From: Bolinopsis microptera
Taxonomy: Eukaryota; Ctenophora; Tentaculata; Lobata; Bolinopsidae
Length of the DNA: 64,000 bases
Reading direction: 5' to 3'
NCBI RefSeq assembly: GCF_026151205.1
Contig: NC_087082.1
Location: 749,501-813,500 of the forward strand
Shown here in pieces: positions 20,855 through 30,325 of this stretch (the stretch's first letter is position 1; every line of letters starts with the position of its first letter). The notes below the pieces were generated by a model. The model saw only the letters and a program-made list of their open reading frames with translations. It had not been told where the DNA came from and made no database searches. The position numbers and the translations under genes were made by a program.

Positions 20855-21512
20855 GTGCTTACCTTTGTATTTGGAGAGTGAGAGGTTCCGCTGGTGGTTT
20901 ATGTCATGGACACTAAGTAAATGATAAGTTTGAACTCAAGGTTGAATTTAAAGTTGAAATTAAGGAAAATATTATATAAAACGATTTTATTGTTGATGTA
21001 GATACGTCATTATAAAGATGCAGATTTGGAAGTATTTGAGTTTGTACGTGATAAGTAATCTGCAGACAACATGTCTAGTAATGACAAGCAAAAGTATACA
21101 CACATTCACCCCCAAATGAGGAATAATCAGACGAGCTACTTCCGTGTGGGGTCGGCGTAACTGTGGGGGATGTGACGGTGTAGTTATTTGGTTGTCAGTG
21201 ATAGCTTTGTGTTGCTTCCTAGTGTCACCGTGTTTGCTTGTTACGTTTCTGCTGTCGAGACACTCGGAACTGCAAAAGGAGTCGGACAGGCGAGGAAGAG
21301 AAAAAGAGTGTAACATGAAGGAAAAGAGTGTAACAAGAAGGAACAATAAAATTTTAATGTTAATCGGAACTTAGAGTGAGAAAAAGTGAAACCAGTACAC
21401 ATGTGTATAAAAAAAACTTAAATGTGGTAAACGTTTATAAAATGAGTACAAAATAATGAATACAAAATATTAAGGTTCACAATTCATTTGCGATTTCTGA
21501 AAACAATCATAT
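20855..21512. other. Spacer of unit 2
   Basis: Bases 20855-20960 match the sequence 5' of the intact envelope ORF (24554-24650). Bases 20960-21360 are absent from unit 3, so they are an insertion here or a deletion there; they hold overlapping frames without recognisable pattern. Confidence 0.5.
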
Positions 21513-21812
21513 TCAATAATTTAGTCCCCTTTTTCCAGGTCTAATTGTTTTTCTAACTAAGATATCCGTCCCTCTGATGATGCCCCAGCTGACATACATC
21601 AGTCTGTCCCCTTCTCTCGTATTCTCCATAGCCCCCTCCAAGTCCTTTCCTATCTTACCGACCACTGCCGTGGCCGCCTTTACCCACAACCCTGGGCGAA
21701 GCATCCTTATTCTGTTCCTTAAAGAGCGCATCATGACCAATGCACATCTGACCTCCCCTTTGATAAAGTCAACTCTCTGCTGGTATTTGATTGTCGTCTG
21801 CTGCTGCACCAT
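21513..21812 (-). CDS. Basic helical ORF upstream of the envelope ORF, intact copy
   Basis: 99 residues, ATG at 21812. Gln-rich start, then KGEVRCALVMMRSLRNRIRM and a C-terminal half ending RKTIRPGKRGLNY. It is basic and helical, with the look of a small nucleic-acid-binding or matrix-type protein. The corresponding ORF of unit 3 has a 5-bp deletion. It lies 5' of the envelope ORF in transcription order. No family recognised. Confidence 0.45.
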   Translation of the reverse strand: MVQQQTTIKYQQRVDFIKGEVRCALVMMRSLRNRIRMLRPGLWVKAATAVVGKIGKDLEGAMENTREGDRLMYVSWGIIRGTDILVRKTIRPGKRGLNY

Positions 21813-22067
21813 TTAAATTCGGGAAGGGTGTTTACTTAATTTCTTTCACAACATTTTGAAACGATGGTAAGCTTAGTTCTTCTATTGATGATTTAACAGA
21901 CCGTTGTATACTTTCTTCAAGGATACGGTCAATGGTTTTGGTATCTTTCTGGACAACTTATCTTCTTACCTCTGCCAGTTTCGCTCCTTCTGAGCGTCAA
22001 TTCTCTATCAAGTTTTATTACTTATCGCTGAATGGTCTTCAGACGATTCGTTCGCCCGCCTTTACAT
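21813..22067. other. Shared 5' spacer of units 2 and 3
   Basis: Matches 24985-25229 closely. No open frame. It ends where the next unit begins, so it may hold the promoter of the unit on the minus strand. Confidence 0.5.
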
Positions 22068-22255
22068 ATATTTCTTCAGAATCTTCGTATAACTTCGATT
22101 ACTAGTATAAAATTAAAAATACCATGACGACACTCGTCTTGTCTGATTTTTTCAATAATGCGAAATTCTGAAAAACAAGTTTTGAGGTACCCTTAATATT
22201 AAAAAAGGGAAATAAAAGCGAAAAGAGAACTTGAAGAAGCAAAAAGGTACAGGTA

Positions 22256-22330
22256 TAAAAAAGAAAAAGAAAAAGAAAAATGAAAAGAAAAATAAAAAGA
22301 AAAAGAAAAAGAAAAAGAAAAAGAAAATAA
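22256..22330. repeat. (GAAAAA)n tract of unit 3
   Basis: An interrupted tract with GAAAAA, AATGAAAA and AATAAAAA units, equivalent in position to the tracts at 10431 and 12657. Confidence 0.9.
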
Positions 22331-22588
22331 AATACAATAAATCGATTTTGTTGGTAAGGTCAAGAGTTCTGACTTTCCCAGTCATGAGTCATACTGTTAG
22401 TGAATTTGAGTATCCTAACACTAACAGCCCCTAGTGATACGGTTAAAATATCTGACTCCTCCTCAATATAATCTTCCAGGTCTGAGTAAGCTGAATTTTG
22501 TGCCATCTCCATGATGATTTATGCATTGGCCACCAAAAGAGCCGCAAAGCAATGATGTTCGCACAATAACAGATACTTATGGGTCGCT

Positions 22589-22804
22589 TTAAACATGAAA
22601 TAAGACACTTACCAAACTGTCATACATCAGTTTTGTGTGGTGCACGACGCCCCTAGATATCCGCTTAGCAAACTGTAACTTCTGGGATAAAAGCTGCATT
22701 CGCAGGTAACTCGCTTCTTGCTCCAGCTCTCGGACCTCTGTACGTAGCCTTTTAATCTCATTTACCCTCCATACCGGCAACATAATGCAATAGAAACTCC
22801 TCAA
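22589..22804 (-). CDS. Small coiled-coil protein, copy 2
   Basis: 71 residues, ATG at 22804, differing from the copy at 10773-10988 at about ten positions, mostly conservative. The heptad segment VNEIKRLRTEVRELEQEA is kept. Preservation of the frame in both copies supports it as a real ORF of the element. Function unknown. Confidence 0.5.
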   Translation of the reverse strand: MRSFYCIMLPVWRVNEIKRLRTEVRELEQEASYLRMQLLSQKLQFAKRISRGVVHHTKLMYDSLVSVLFHV

Positions 22805-22816
22805 GCTGCCACAATG

Positions 22817-23300
22817 GAATTATACAGGAATTAAACAGGAATTAAACATGAAATGACCAAGGAGAACACTAACGAACTCGTCTTGGTAATACAGCAATTC
22901 ATAAAGACGATCAGAACTCTAAAAATTGAGCGAATGCTATAAAAATAAATTCTTAAAAATTAACCGCTTTACAATTTCACTAAAGAAAAATCGAATATAA
23001 TAATTTAAATACGAGTAAAACAGTCATGGAGGTGAGTTAATGACGATGAGTAGGAGACGGGAGGTGATTACTAGGACTGCTTTCAGGAGGATGTCGAAGG
23101 TGAAAGGATTCTGTGAGGTTCTTTCCAAATTTTGTTGCATGGAATGAGTTCATAATGGCCCCATATTCTTTGAACATTATGAGGCTTTTAAGGTTGTCTG
23201 AGAGGTTGGACCGGAGGGAGTTGTAGCTGGGGCATTCATTTATGACGTGGTCCTCGGTTTCAAGGATAGGTGTTTCAAAGAATGGTATTTCTTCAATGTA
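22817..23300 (-). mobile_element. 5'-truncated LINE fragment (C-terminal end)
   Basis: The frame at 23037-23324 contains ETEDHVINECPSYNSLRSNL. This is the pattern found at the C-terminal end of ORF2 in several non-LTR retrotransposon clades (E-T-x-x-H-x-x-x-x-C-P-x-Y-x-x-x-R), followed by KFGKNLTESFHLR. Compared with unit 1 the fragment is an insertion at caatgtatcgatc, with a duplicated caatg at its ends. The 3' end is at 22817 and carries three copies of ggaattaaaca rather than poly(A). Confidence 0.65.
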
Positions 23301-23363
23301 ATCGATCAACAATCTATAAAGCACAACAAAATAACATTTATGTAATTAAAATAAACCTACTAC

Positions 23364-23492
23364 TCACCACTGGAGGTTCCTGAGGCTCAACCCGAGCCAC
23401 GGGTCGGCCACGCCTCTCAGCATCTTCAAATCTTCGCTATCGCTGGACCTTCTCCTCTTCCTTCCTTTCCCCTTATCGGGTGATCCGGACAT
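23364..23492 (-). CDS. Small basic ORF (43 residues), intact copy
   Basis: ATG at 23492, TGA at 23364. It starts with Ser/Gly, has the basic cluster KGKGRKRRRSSDSED, which resembles a nuclear localisation signal next to a phosphorylatable acidic site, and ends in WLGLSLRNLQW. In units 1 and 2 the same ORF is cut short by stop codons after 8 and about 19 codons. It may be an exon rather than a full gene. Confidence 0.4.
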   Translation of the reverse strand: MSGSPDKGKGRKRRRSSDSEDLKMLRGVADPWLGLSLRNLQW

Positions 23493-23878
23493 GTCAGAAA
23501 TTTGGGAGACTGTACGAAAAGCACAATATTCGATTGAAAATGAACCACCCGACTCGATTTCAAGTGAACTGAACACTAATTTTTAAGACTTGAATTTACT
23601 GCCTATGATTGACAGTTAAACCGATAATTTCACAGTTCCAACATCGAATATATAAAATTTTACAATTATGTCATATGATGCCTTAACATTTTATTCTAGT
23701 CCCGTAATTATTTTTCACTTTTTAAAACATACGAAGCAGTACTGTCTGGAGCTGCTTGATTCAGCTTAAAAAGTCACGTTCAATTATCGCGCTTTTCTCA
23801 GTAATCGTTCATCAGGCATTCCGTTCTCAGCAATAATTCGACTTTTATACAACATCATTTTCTTCGCAACCGCGGCTA

Positions 23879-24553
23879 TCAATCAACTTCTAAATCATTG
23901 CCAAAGGTCTGTCCTTTGAGGACAAACTGCAACAGGTCTGCCAGCGCTTTGTCCTGATGCCAGCCTCTATTGACTTCGAATTTTTCTGTATATACTCCCG
24001 CATATTTTCTATTTGGATTTTGTTGGATGTTGCAAGTCCCATGGATGTTGATTGCTGAAGCTAACCCTAAAGCGGCCCCGGCCGCCACATAGGCCCCTAC
24101 TATCCGTTTTGAGCGCTTATGGGTGGTATTACAGTGCCCCACCGTCGAATTTAGTATTTTACAAGTGTCATATGTGAACGTATGTTTTGTGAATAAGATT
24201 GCCTGTGTCATTTCTTCATACTTTGCAATAGTTTTCTCAATATTTTCCAATATGGGAGTCCTGGTGAGACGGCACCTGAAACTCTCCACCGATGTATCGA
24301 AATAGATTGGGTCGACCGTGATGACCACTGTCATCAGTTGTAAACTCGGGTGACTAAACACAGTCCCCTTTCGCTCTAGGAGCATTCCCCTTTCAGGGAT
24401 AGCGACTAAAGCATTAGGAGCGTGATTAAAGGTTACCGGCCTCGAGGAACTGTTATGGTTTTCAAGTGTCCTAGTCAGTGTCACATTTGCTTTGTCATAA
24501 TTTGGGTCTCCGACGGCGACTGCCGTCCAAAATACTAGTTGCCAAATCCACAT
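23879..24553 (-). CDS. Envelope-like fusion glycoprotein, uninterrupted copy
   Basis: 224 residues, ATG at 24553. Residues 1-14 form a signal peptide. The ectodomain holds several N-x-S/T sites and a strand pattern (GMLLERKGTVFSHPSLQLM) like the N-terminal domain of errantivirus Env and baculovirus F proteins. A furin-type site RSKR ends at residue 150. A glycine/alanine-rich hydrophobic stretch (residues 151-168) follows, as expected of a fusion peptide. The frame ends about 55 residues after it, without heptad repeats or a membrane anchor, so compared with class I fusion proteins the C-terminal half is missing. The stop is at the same place in the second copy, so the truncation predates the duplication, or a splice follows. 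Relation to a retroviral or errantiviral envelope is inferred from the layout. An old, defective copy. Confidence 0.7.
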   Translation of the reverse strand: MWIWQLVFWTAVAVGDPNYDKANVTLTRTLENHNSSSRPVTFNHAPNALVAIPERGMLLERKGTVFSHPSLQLMTVVITVDPIYFDTSVESFRCRLTRTPILENIEKTIAKYEEMTQAILFTKHTFTYDTCKILNSTVGHCNTTHKRSKRIVGAYVAAGAALGLASAINIHGTCNIQQNPNRKYAGVYTEKFEVNRGWHQDKALADLLQFVLKGQTFGNDLEVD

Positions 24554-24646
24554 GTGCTTACCTTTGTATTTGGAGAGTGAGAGGTTCCGCTGGTGGTTTA
24601 TGTCATGGACACTAAGTAAATGATAAGTTTGAACTTAAGGTTGAAT

Positions 24647-24974
24647 TTAAAGTGAATTTAAAGTGAAACCAGTACACATGTGTATAAAAAAACTTAAATA
24701 TGGTAAACGTTTATAAAATGAGTACAAAATAATAAATTCTCTGACGATGGCCCAGCTGACATACATCAGTCTGTCCCCTTCTCTCGTATTCTCCATAGCC
24801 CCCTCCAAGTCCTTTTCTGTCTTACTGACCACTGCCGTGGCTGCCTTTACCCACATTCCTGGCCGAAGCCTCCTTATTCTGTTCCTTAAAGAGCGCATCA
24901 TGACCAGTGCACATCTGACCTTTGATAAAGTCAACTCTCTGCTGGTATTTGATTGTCGTCTGCTGCTGCACCAT
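24647..24974 (-). pseudogene. Basic helical ORF upstream of the envelope ORF, frameshifted copy
   Basis: ATG at 24974 corresponds to the start of the ORF at 21812. A 5-bp deletion near 24920 shifts the frame; the rest is readable only from an internal position (24934). The C-terminal end also differs from the other copy. Confidence 0.6.
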
Positions 24975-25229
24975 TTAAATTCGGGAAGGGTATTTACTTA
25001 ATTTCTTTCACAACATTTTGAAGCGATGGTAAGCTTAGTTCTTCTATTGATGATTTAACAGACCGTTGTAGACTTTCTTCAAGGATACGGTCGACGGTTT
25101 TGGTATCTTTCTGAACAACTTATCTTCTTACCTCCGCCAGTTTCGCTCCTTCTGAGCGTCAATTCTCTATCAAGTTTTATTACTTATCGCTGAATGGTCT
25201 TCAGACGATTCGTTTGCCCGCCTTTACAT

Positions 25230-25800
25230 ATATTTCTACAGAATCTTCGTATAACTTCGATTACTAGTATAAAAATACCATGACGACACTCGTCTTGTCT
25301 GATCGAATTCAACTTTTTTCAATAATGCGAAATTCTGAAAAACAAGTTTTGAGGTACCCTTAAAATTTAAAAAAGGGAAATAAAAGCGAAAAGAAAACTT
25401 GAAGAAGCAAAAAAGGTAAAGGTATAAAAAAGAAAAAGAAAAAGAAAAAGAAAAAGAAAAAGAAAAAGAAAAAGAAAATAAAATACAATAAATTATCGAT
25501 TTTGTTGGTAAGGTCAGGAGTTCTGACTTTCCCAGTCATGAGTCATACTGTTAGTGAATTTGTACTTGAAGAGTTTTGGAAGATCTGTTGCATCAGTGAT
25601 CTCTTGACCCCTATCGCTTAGGTATAACTTAACAGATTTCTCTTTGCAGTTACGACCTTCCATCTTTTCCCTCTTTACGTGATCTTGCAGGATGGCAGCT
25701 CTTAGTTCAGGGATGGAGAGGGTGCTTGATGGGTACTCCGCAAACAGTAACTTTGAACACAATTTAAATTTGATGTTCCCTTTGACATCAACTACGACTA
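25230..25800 (-). mobile_element. Envelope-array unit 4, beginning only
   Basis: Starts ttctacagaatcttcgtataac as in units 1 and 3, with its own (GAAAAA)n tract at 25428-25480. It follows unit 1 up to gtcatactgttagtgaattt (25560), then continues into a different ORF, and is cut at 25801 by the first giant fold-back element. A further piece of the unit (taacagcccctagtgat to tccaggtctga) reappears beyond the fold-back at 28806-28880. Confidence 0.65.
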
Positions 25801-25837
25801 CATATACTCCAGTAGCAGGCAGGGGTTGAGTGTGCAC
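25514..25837 (-). CDS. Unknown ORF next to unit 4, entering the fold-back arm
   Basis: 107 residues. It has beta-strand-like and helical segments of ordinary protein composition (GVYVVVVDVKGNIKFKLCSK; IPELRAAILQDHVKREKM; VKLYLSDRGQEITDATDLPK). The last 30 codons come from the shared unit sequence. Its first codons lie inside the arm of the fold-back element, so the true 5' end may be lost. No family recognised. Confidence 0.35.
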   Translation of the reverse strand: MHTQPLPATGVYVVVVDVKGNIKFKLCSKLLFAEYPSSTLSIPELRAAILQDHVKREKMEGRNCKEKSVKLYLSDRGQEITDATDLPKLFKYKFTNSMTHDWESQNS

Positions 25838-28612
25838 TTCGCTGCATAGAGTTTTTTGCTACTGAATCGGGTTAAATAGGTCATTGGTAACTCAAATCAC
25901 CGAGGGGCACATTTTGTATTGCTAGTCCCAGTCTTACAGGGCGAAATTTCTAAATTGCCCTCAGTCGCAAATTTGGGATTTTTGTATCTCGGCTTCTAAA
26001 AGACTTAGAGACTTGAATATTGGCTTAAAATAACCGCAATAGCCTTATTTATATACAAGTTATGAAGCAATATAAGGTCTTAAGTGCCTAGTTTTAAAAA
26101 TATTCACGAAAAACTGTTTCTTGGCTCATCGCAGCCTGAATAACCGGATTATTTTTGTATCTCGAGCTATAAATGTCGTAGAAACTTCTCCGATACTGAA
26201 AAAAATTCGCATTGAGCTAATTTATATAAGACTTATGAATCATTATATGCTCTAAAATGCTTATTTGTAGAGATATTAGCAAAAATCGGTAATTTTGGCT
26301 ACACCAATACAAATTTGGTAATTCGTTTTGTCTTTTTGTTGCAAATTTTCACGTTACAATTTTCAAGATGCGGTTTGTGGCTATCGATAGGGCTTTACAT
26401 GCTATTGTATGGTTTTGATACAATCCTTCAGCACCTGACATAGGCAATAGGGGTCACAAACCCTGAAATGTCAGGAACTGGGTGCAGTGGCCGAGATAAA
26501 TATTTGATAATTACTTGAACTTTTGACTCACATACATCTTTTTAACGGTTAGTTAGACATCTTAAACCAGTATTGAACGTTGAGTAAAACTTCTGATCCA
26601 TTTGTAGCTCAGGTGATGTGCCCCAGAACCTCACGCCTGAGTGACAGTGGGCCTTATCGATCATGAGCCGCAAATCACAATGACTTTGGGCCTCAGAGAC
26701 AAGGGCATTCGTACTCTTGGCTTAAATTGGCTCTTCGTTAGTATCATCAATCAGGTTTATAACTTCTATAGAAGTTAGATATAGATATATCTATATCTAT
26801 ATCAGATGATATAGATATCACCTGCCTGTCCAGTGTCCACCTGTCTCTTTGAGATTCATTATTACTTCAAGTTCAGTCATTTCGCTTCTGTTTAACTGTA
26901 GGCTTAATAAGGGACTACAGTCCAGCAATATCTCTAGATTTAGCAATATCTGGTTTCGCTACTAATTGTGTTCAGCAAGCAAGTTTGTAAGTTTTCAGTC
27001 CTACTGTCCCAAATCATACTGGCATAAAAACAGATTCACCTCCTTTATCTCTAAAATATATAATCTTGAACCTGGGCTCTACAGGTTATCGAATGTCCAC
27101 CAACCTCGTGCCCCAATTATTGTCAGCCCCAGGACCTCTGGCATCTGCAACTTTGGGTCCCAGAACTTCGGGCCCAACGATACCTGTCCCTCAGTGATTC
27201 TGTGCCCCACATAATTCTAATTTATGACTCAATGTAAGTTGTAAATGCTGAGATGGACATTCGATAACCTGTAGAGCCCAGGTTCAAGATTAAATTTAGA
27301 GATAAAGGCCAGTATGATAGGGAAGACTGCTGAAAAAGGAACTTAAAAAAGAGCTATGTCAAGCAAAAAATCAGCATTACCATGTGCATTACCAGTTCTG
27401 TACTCCAGCATAACCGGTGCTCTGGAGGCCAATATTTTGGGGCATTAGGACTGAAAACTAACAAACTTGCTTGCTGAACACCTTTACCTTAAAAGTAGCG
27501 AAACCAGATATTGCTAAATCTAGAGATATTGCTGGACTGAAGTCCCTCATTACACCTGTACAGTTGAACAGAAGCGAAATGACTGAACTTGAAGTAATAA
27601 TGAATCTCAAAGAGACAGATGGACACTGAACAGGCAGATAATATAGAAGTTATAAACCTGATTGATGATACTAACGAAGAGCCAATTAAAGCCAAGAGTA
27701 CGAATGCCCTTGTCTCTGAGGCCCAAAGTCATTGTGATTTGCGGCTTATGATCGATAAGGCCCACTGTCACTCAGGCGTGAGGTTCTGGGGCACATCACC
27801 TGAGCTACAAATGGATCAGAAGTTTTACTCAACGTTCAATACTGGTTTAAGATGTCCAACTAACCGTTAAAAAGATGTATGTGAGTCAAGAGTTCAAGTA
27901 ATTATCAAATATTTATCTCGGCCACTGCACCCAGTTCCTGACATTTCAGGGTTTGTGACTCCTATTGCCTATGTCAGGTGCTGAAGGATTGTATCAAAAC
28001 CATACAATAGCATATAAAGCCCTATCGATAGCCACAAACCGCATCTTGAAAATTGTAACGTGAAAATTTGCAACAAAAAGACAAAACGAATTACCAAATT
28101 TGTATTGGTGTAGCCAAAATTACCGATTTTTGCTAATATCTCTACAAATAAGCATTTTAGAGCATATAATGATTCATAAGTCTTATATAAATGTGCTCAT
28201 TGCGAATTTTTTTCAGTATCGGAGAAGTTTCTACGACATTTATAGCTCGAGATACAAAAATAATCCGGTTATTCAGGCTGCGATGAGCCAAGAAACAGTT
28301 TTTCGTGAATATTTTTAAAACTAGGCACTTGAGACCTTATATTGCTTCATAACTTGTATATAAATAAGGCTATTGCGGTTATTTTAAGCCAATATTCAAG
28401 TCTCTAAGTCTTTTAGAAGCCGAGATACAAAAATCCCAAATTTGCGACTGAGGGCAATTTAGAAATTTCGCCCTGTAAGACTGGGACTAGCGATACAAAA
28501 TGTGCCCCTCGGTGATTTGAGTTACCAATGACCTATTTAACCCGATTCAGTAGCAAAAAACTCTATGCAGCGAAGTGCACACTCAACCCCTGCCTGCTAC
28601 TGGAGTAATATG
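25801..28612. mobile_element. Giant fold-back element 1 (2.8 kb)
   Basis: The ends catatactccagtagcagg and its inverse match, and the two arms (about 25801-27105 and 27245-28612) are inverted copies of each other with small indels. The right arm has an extra 100 bp or so around 27330-27430. Each arm carries, near its outer end, two diverged units of about 165 bp (25978-26145 and 26150-26310 at the left), each with ttatatacaagttatgaagc or a variant. The loop is about 140 bp. No transposase frame is visible; open frames are short. Related to the element at 30326-33894. Confidence 0.85.
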
Positions 28613-30325
28613 TCACCTTTGATAGTGCAGGAGGCTTCAATCTAGATGATCTCCTCTTTTCAGCGAGCTTATTCCTGAAATGACCCTCCATGCTGAAAAT
28701 AAGATCCTATTAAGACTATTTTATATACTGTACCCAGTTTCCAATAATAATAATATGTGTCCCATTTAAAGTAATCGAACATTACATCAAACCCAATCCT
28801 TAAGTATCCTAACACTAACAGCCCCTAGTGATACGGTTAAAATATCTGACTCCTCCTCAATATAATCTTCCAGGTCTGAATATGAGCATATGCTTGATAG
28901 GTAGGACCCAGGAGGCACATTTTGTGTCCTTTGCATTCCTCATGAATAGCACTCAAAGAAAGAGGAATGAAATGGATTTTGTTGGTAACGTGAAGAATAA
29001 CTGCTCGTCTTGAACATTTTAACATACATTAGTAAAAACATCCACATAAGGACTAACCTTTCTTCATTAATAAGTTTGCTCATAAACTTTTCGACTTGGC
29101 GGTCGACTTCATCATTTTTTTAATCACACCCGTGCCAATTAGTGAATTATGGTGATGTCTTTAACAGCGTTATGCTCAAGGTGGTCAGTGGCGTGCAAGC
29201 GAGATGCCCTTCTCGCTCTGTAAGTAGTACAAGCAATTAGGCTTATCAACTTACCTAAAAACTGGTAAAAACGTTATTAATCAGATACTGTAACAGATGA
29301 TATGCCTCATTCTGACGAAATAAAACATCAATTTAATTGCAACGTAATAAATAAGTAAACATTTTAGACTCCTACTACACGGGCACAAAGAAGCATTACT
29401 AGCAATTGTTTACCCTCCTACACAACTTCGACATTTTCTTGGCTAATTTTCGTGGCTAATTTTCGAACAACGTCTGACTTAATATTTATTTAGTATTAAA
29501 CAATTCAGTAAGTTATCTTTTCATGTACGCGTACGCTGTACACTATAGTAAATGTAAACCAAACTTTTTTAATCAGCCGCGCGTTGAACCAGTGTTGCAA
29601 AGTAAAAATTGTGTATTTTTGTACATTTTTGAGTGTAAATTAATTTATTAATTTATCACTTGTACACACAAATTATTTTATTATAATAAAACCACTTCTG
29701 TGAAATGGTTATTTTGACTTTAAATATTTGAACTAAATATGAATTGATTGTGGGTATAAAATAAAATTTTGTTTTACTAAAATTTTGTTTTACTAATGTA
29801 TCACAATAAATGTTCGATGAGAAGTTTTTGTAATGCTAAGCCAAAAATAGTTGCTCAATCCCGCTCTTCTTAACGCTTCTCTAGTGTCTCCCGATAAAAT
29901 CTCTTTGTTAAATGTAAAATAAGAGCCGTGGTTGATAAATCGACTCATTTCGTATTTGATATTGGTCTTGCCGGGGTTCACAACAACAATAAGTGAGAAA
30001 ACAATTTGTTTCATGATTATAGATAAAGCAATACTTTCGTCGGTGCCAATAAGAATTATGAATATCGATCAGATGAGATTTACTCCTTGATTCGATCTAC
30101 TGTGAAAGTGTACATAAGGATACTCGATCTCAAACCTGACAGCAAGTGAATCAGCAGGATATTTCATATCTTGGTTAGGAACAGCATATTGCTTGTAGTT
30201 GTATTGATCTCATTTTGATTATGAGAACTTGCCATGCGCCAAAAAATGTTTTTGTAAATATGAATATGATAAAAAAATAGCACGACAGTGTCAAAATAGT
30301 CGGATCCCAACCGTTCTAAAAGGCT
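28613..30325. other. Spacer between the two fold-back elements
   Basis: Holds a leftover of the envelope array (28806-28880). A 73-codon minus-strand frame at 29793-30014 has some protein character (TNIKYEMSRFINHGSYFTF) but no support from splice sites or neighbours. The rest is AT-rich and featureless. Confidence 0.5.

Larger units (their letters stand above)
22068..25229 (-). mobile_element. Envelope-array unit 3, most complete
   Basis: In transcription order (right to left): shared spacer, basic helical ORF (frameshifted), envelope ORF (intact frame), small basic ORF (intact), a LINE fragment inserted at 22817-23300, the small coiled-coil ORF, and the (GAAAAA)n tract. The same order is seen in units 1 and 2. 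No gag, protease, reverse transcriptase or integrase was found between units, and no LTR-like flanks were identified, so the array is a tandem duplication of an envelope-containing 3' portion rather than of a full retrovirus-like element. Confidence 0.7.
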
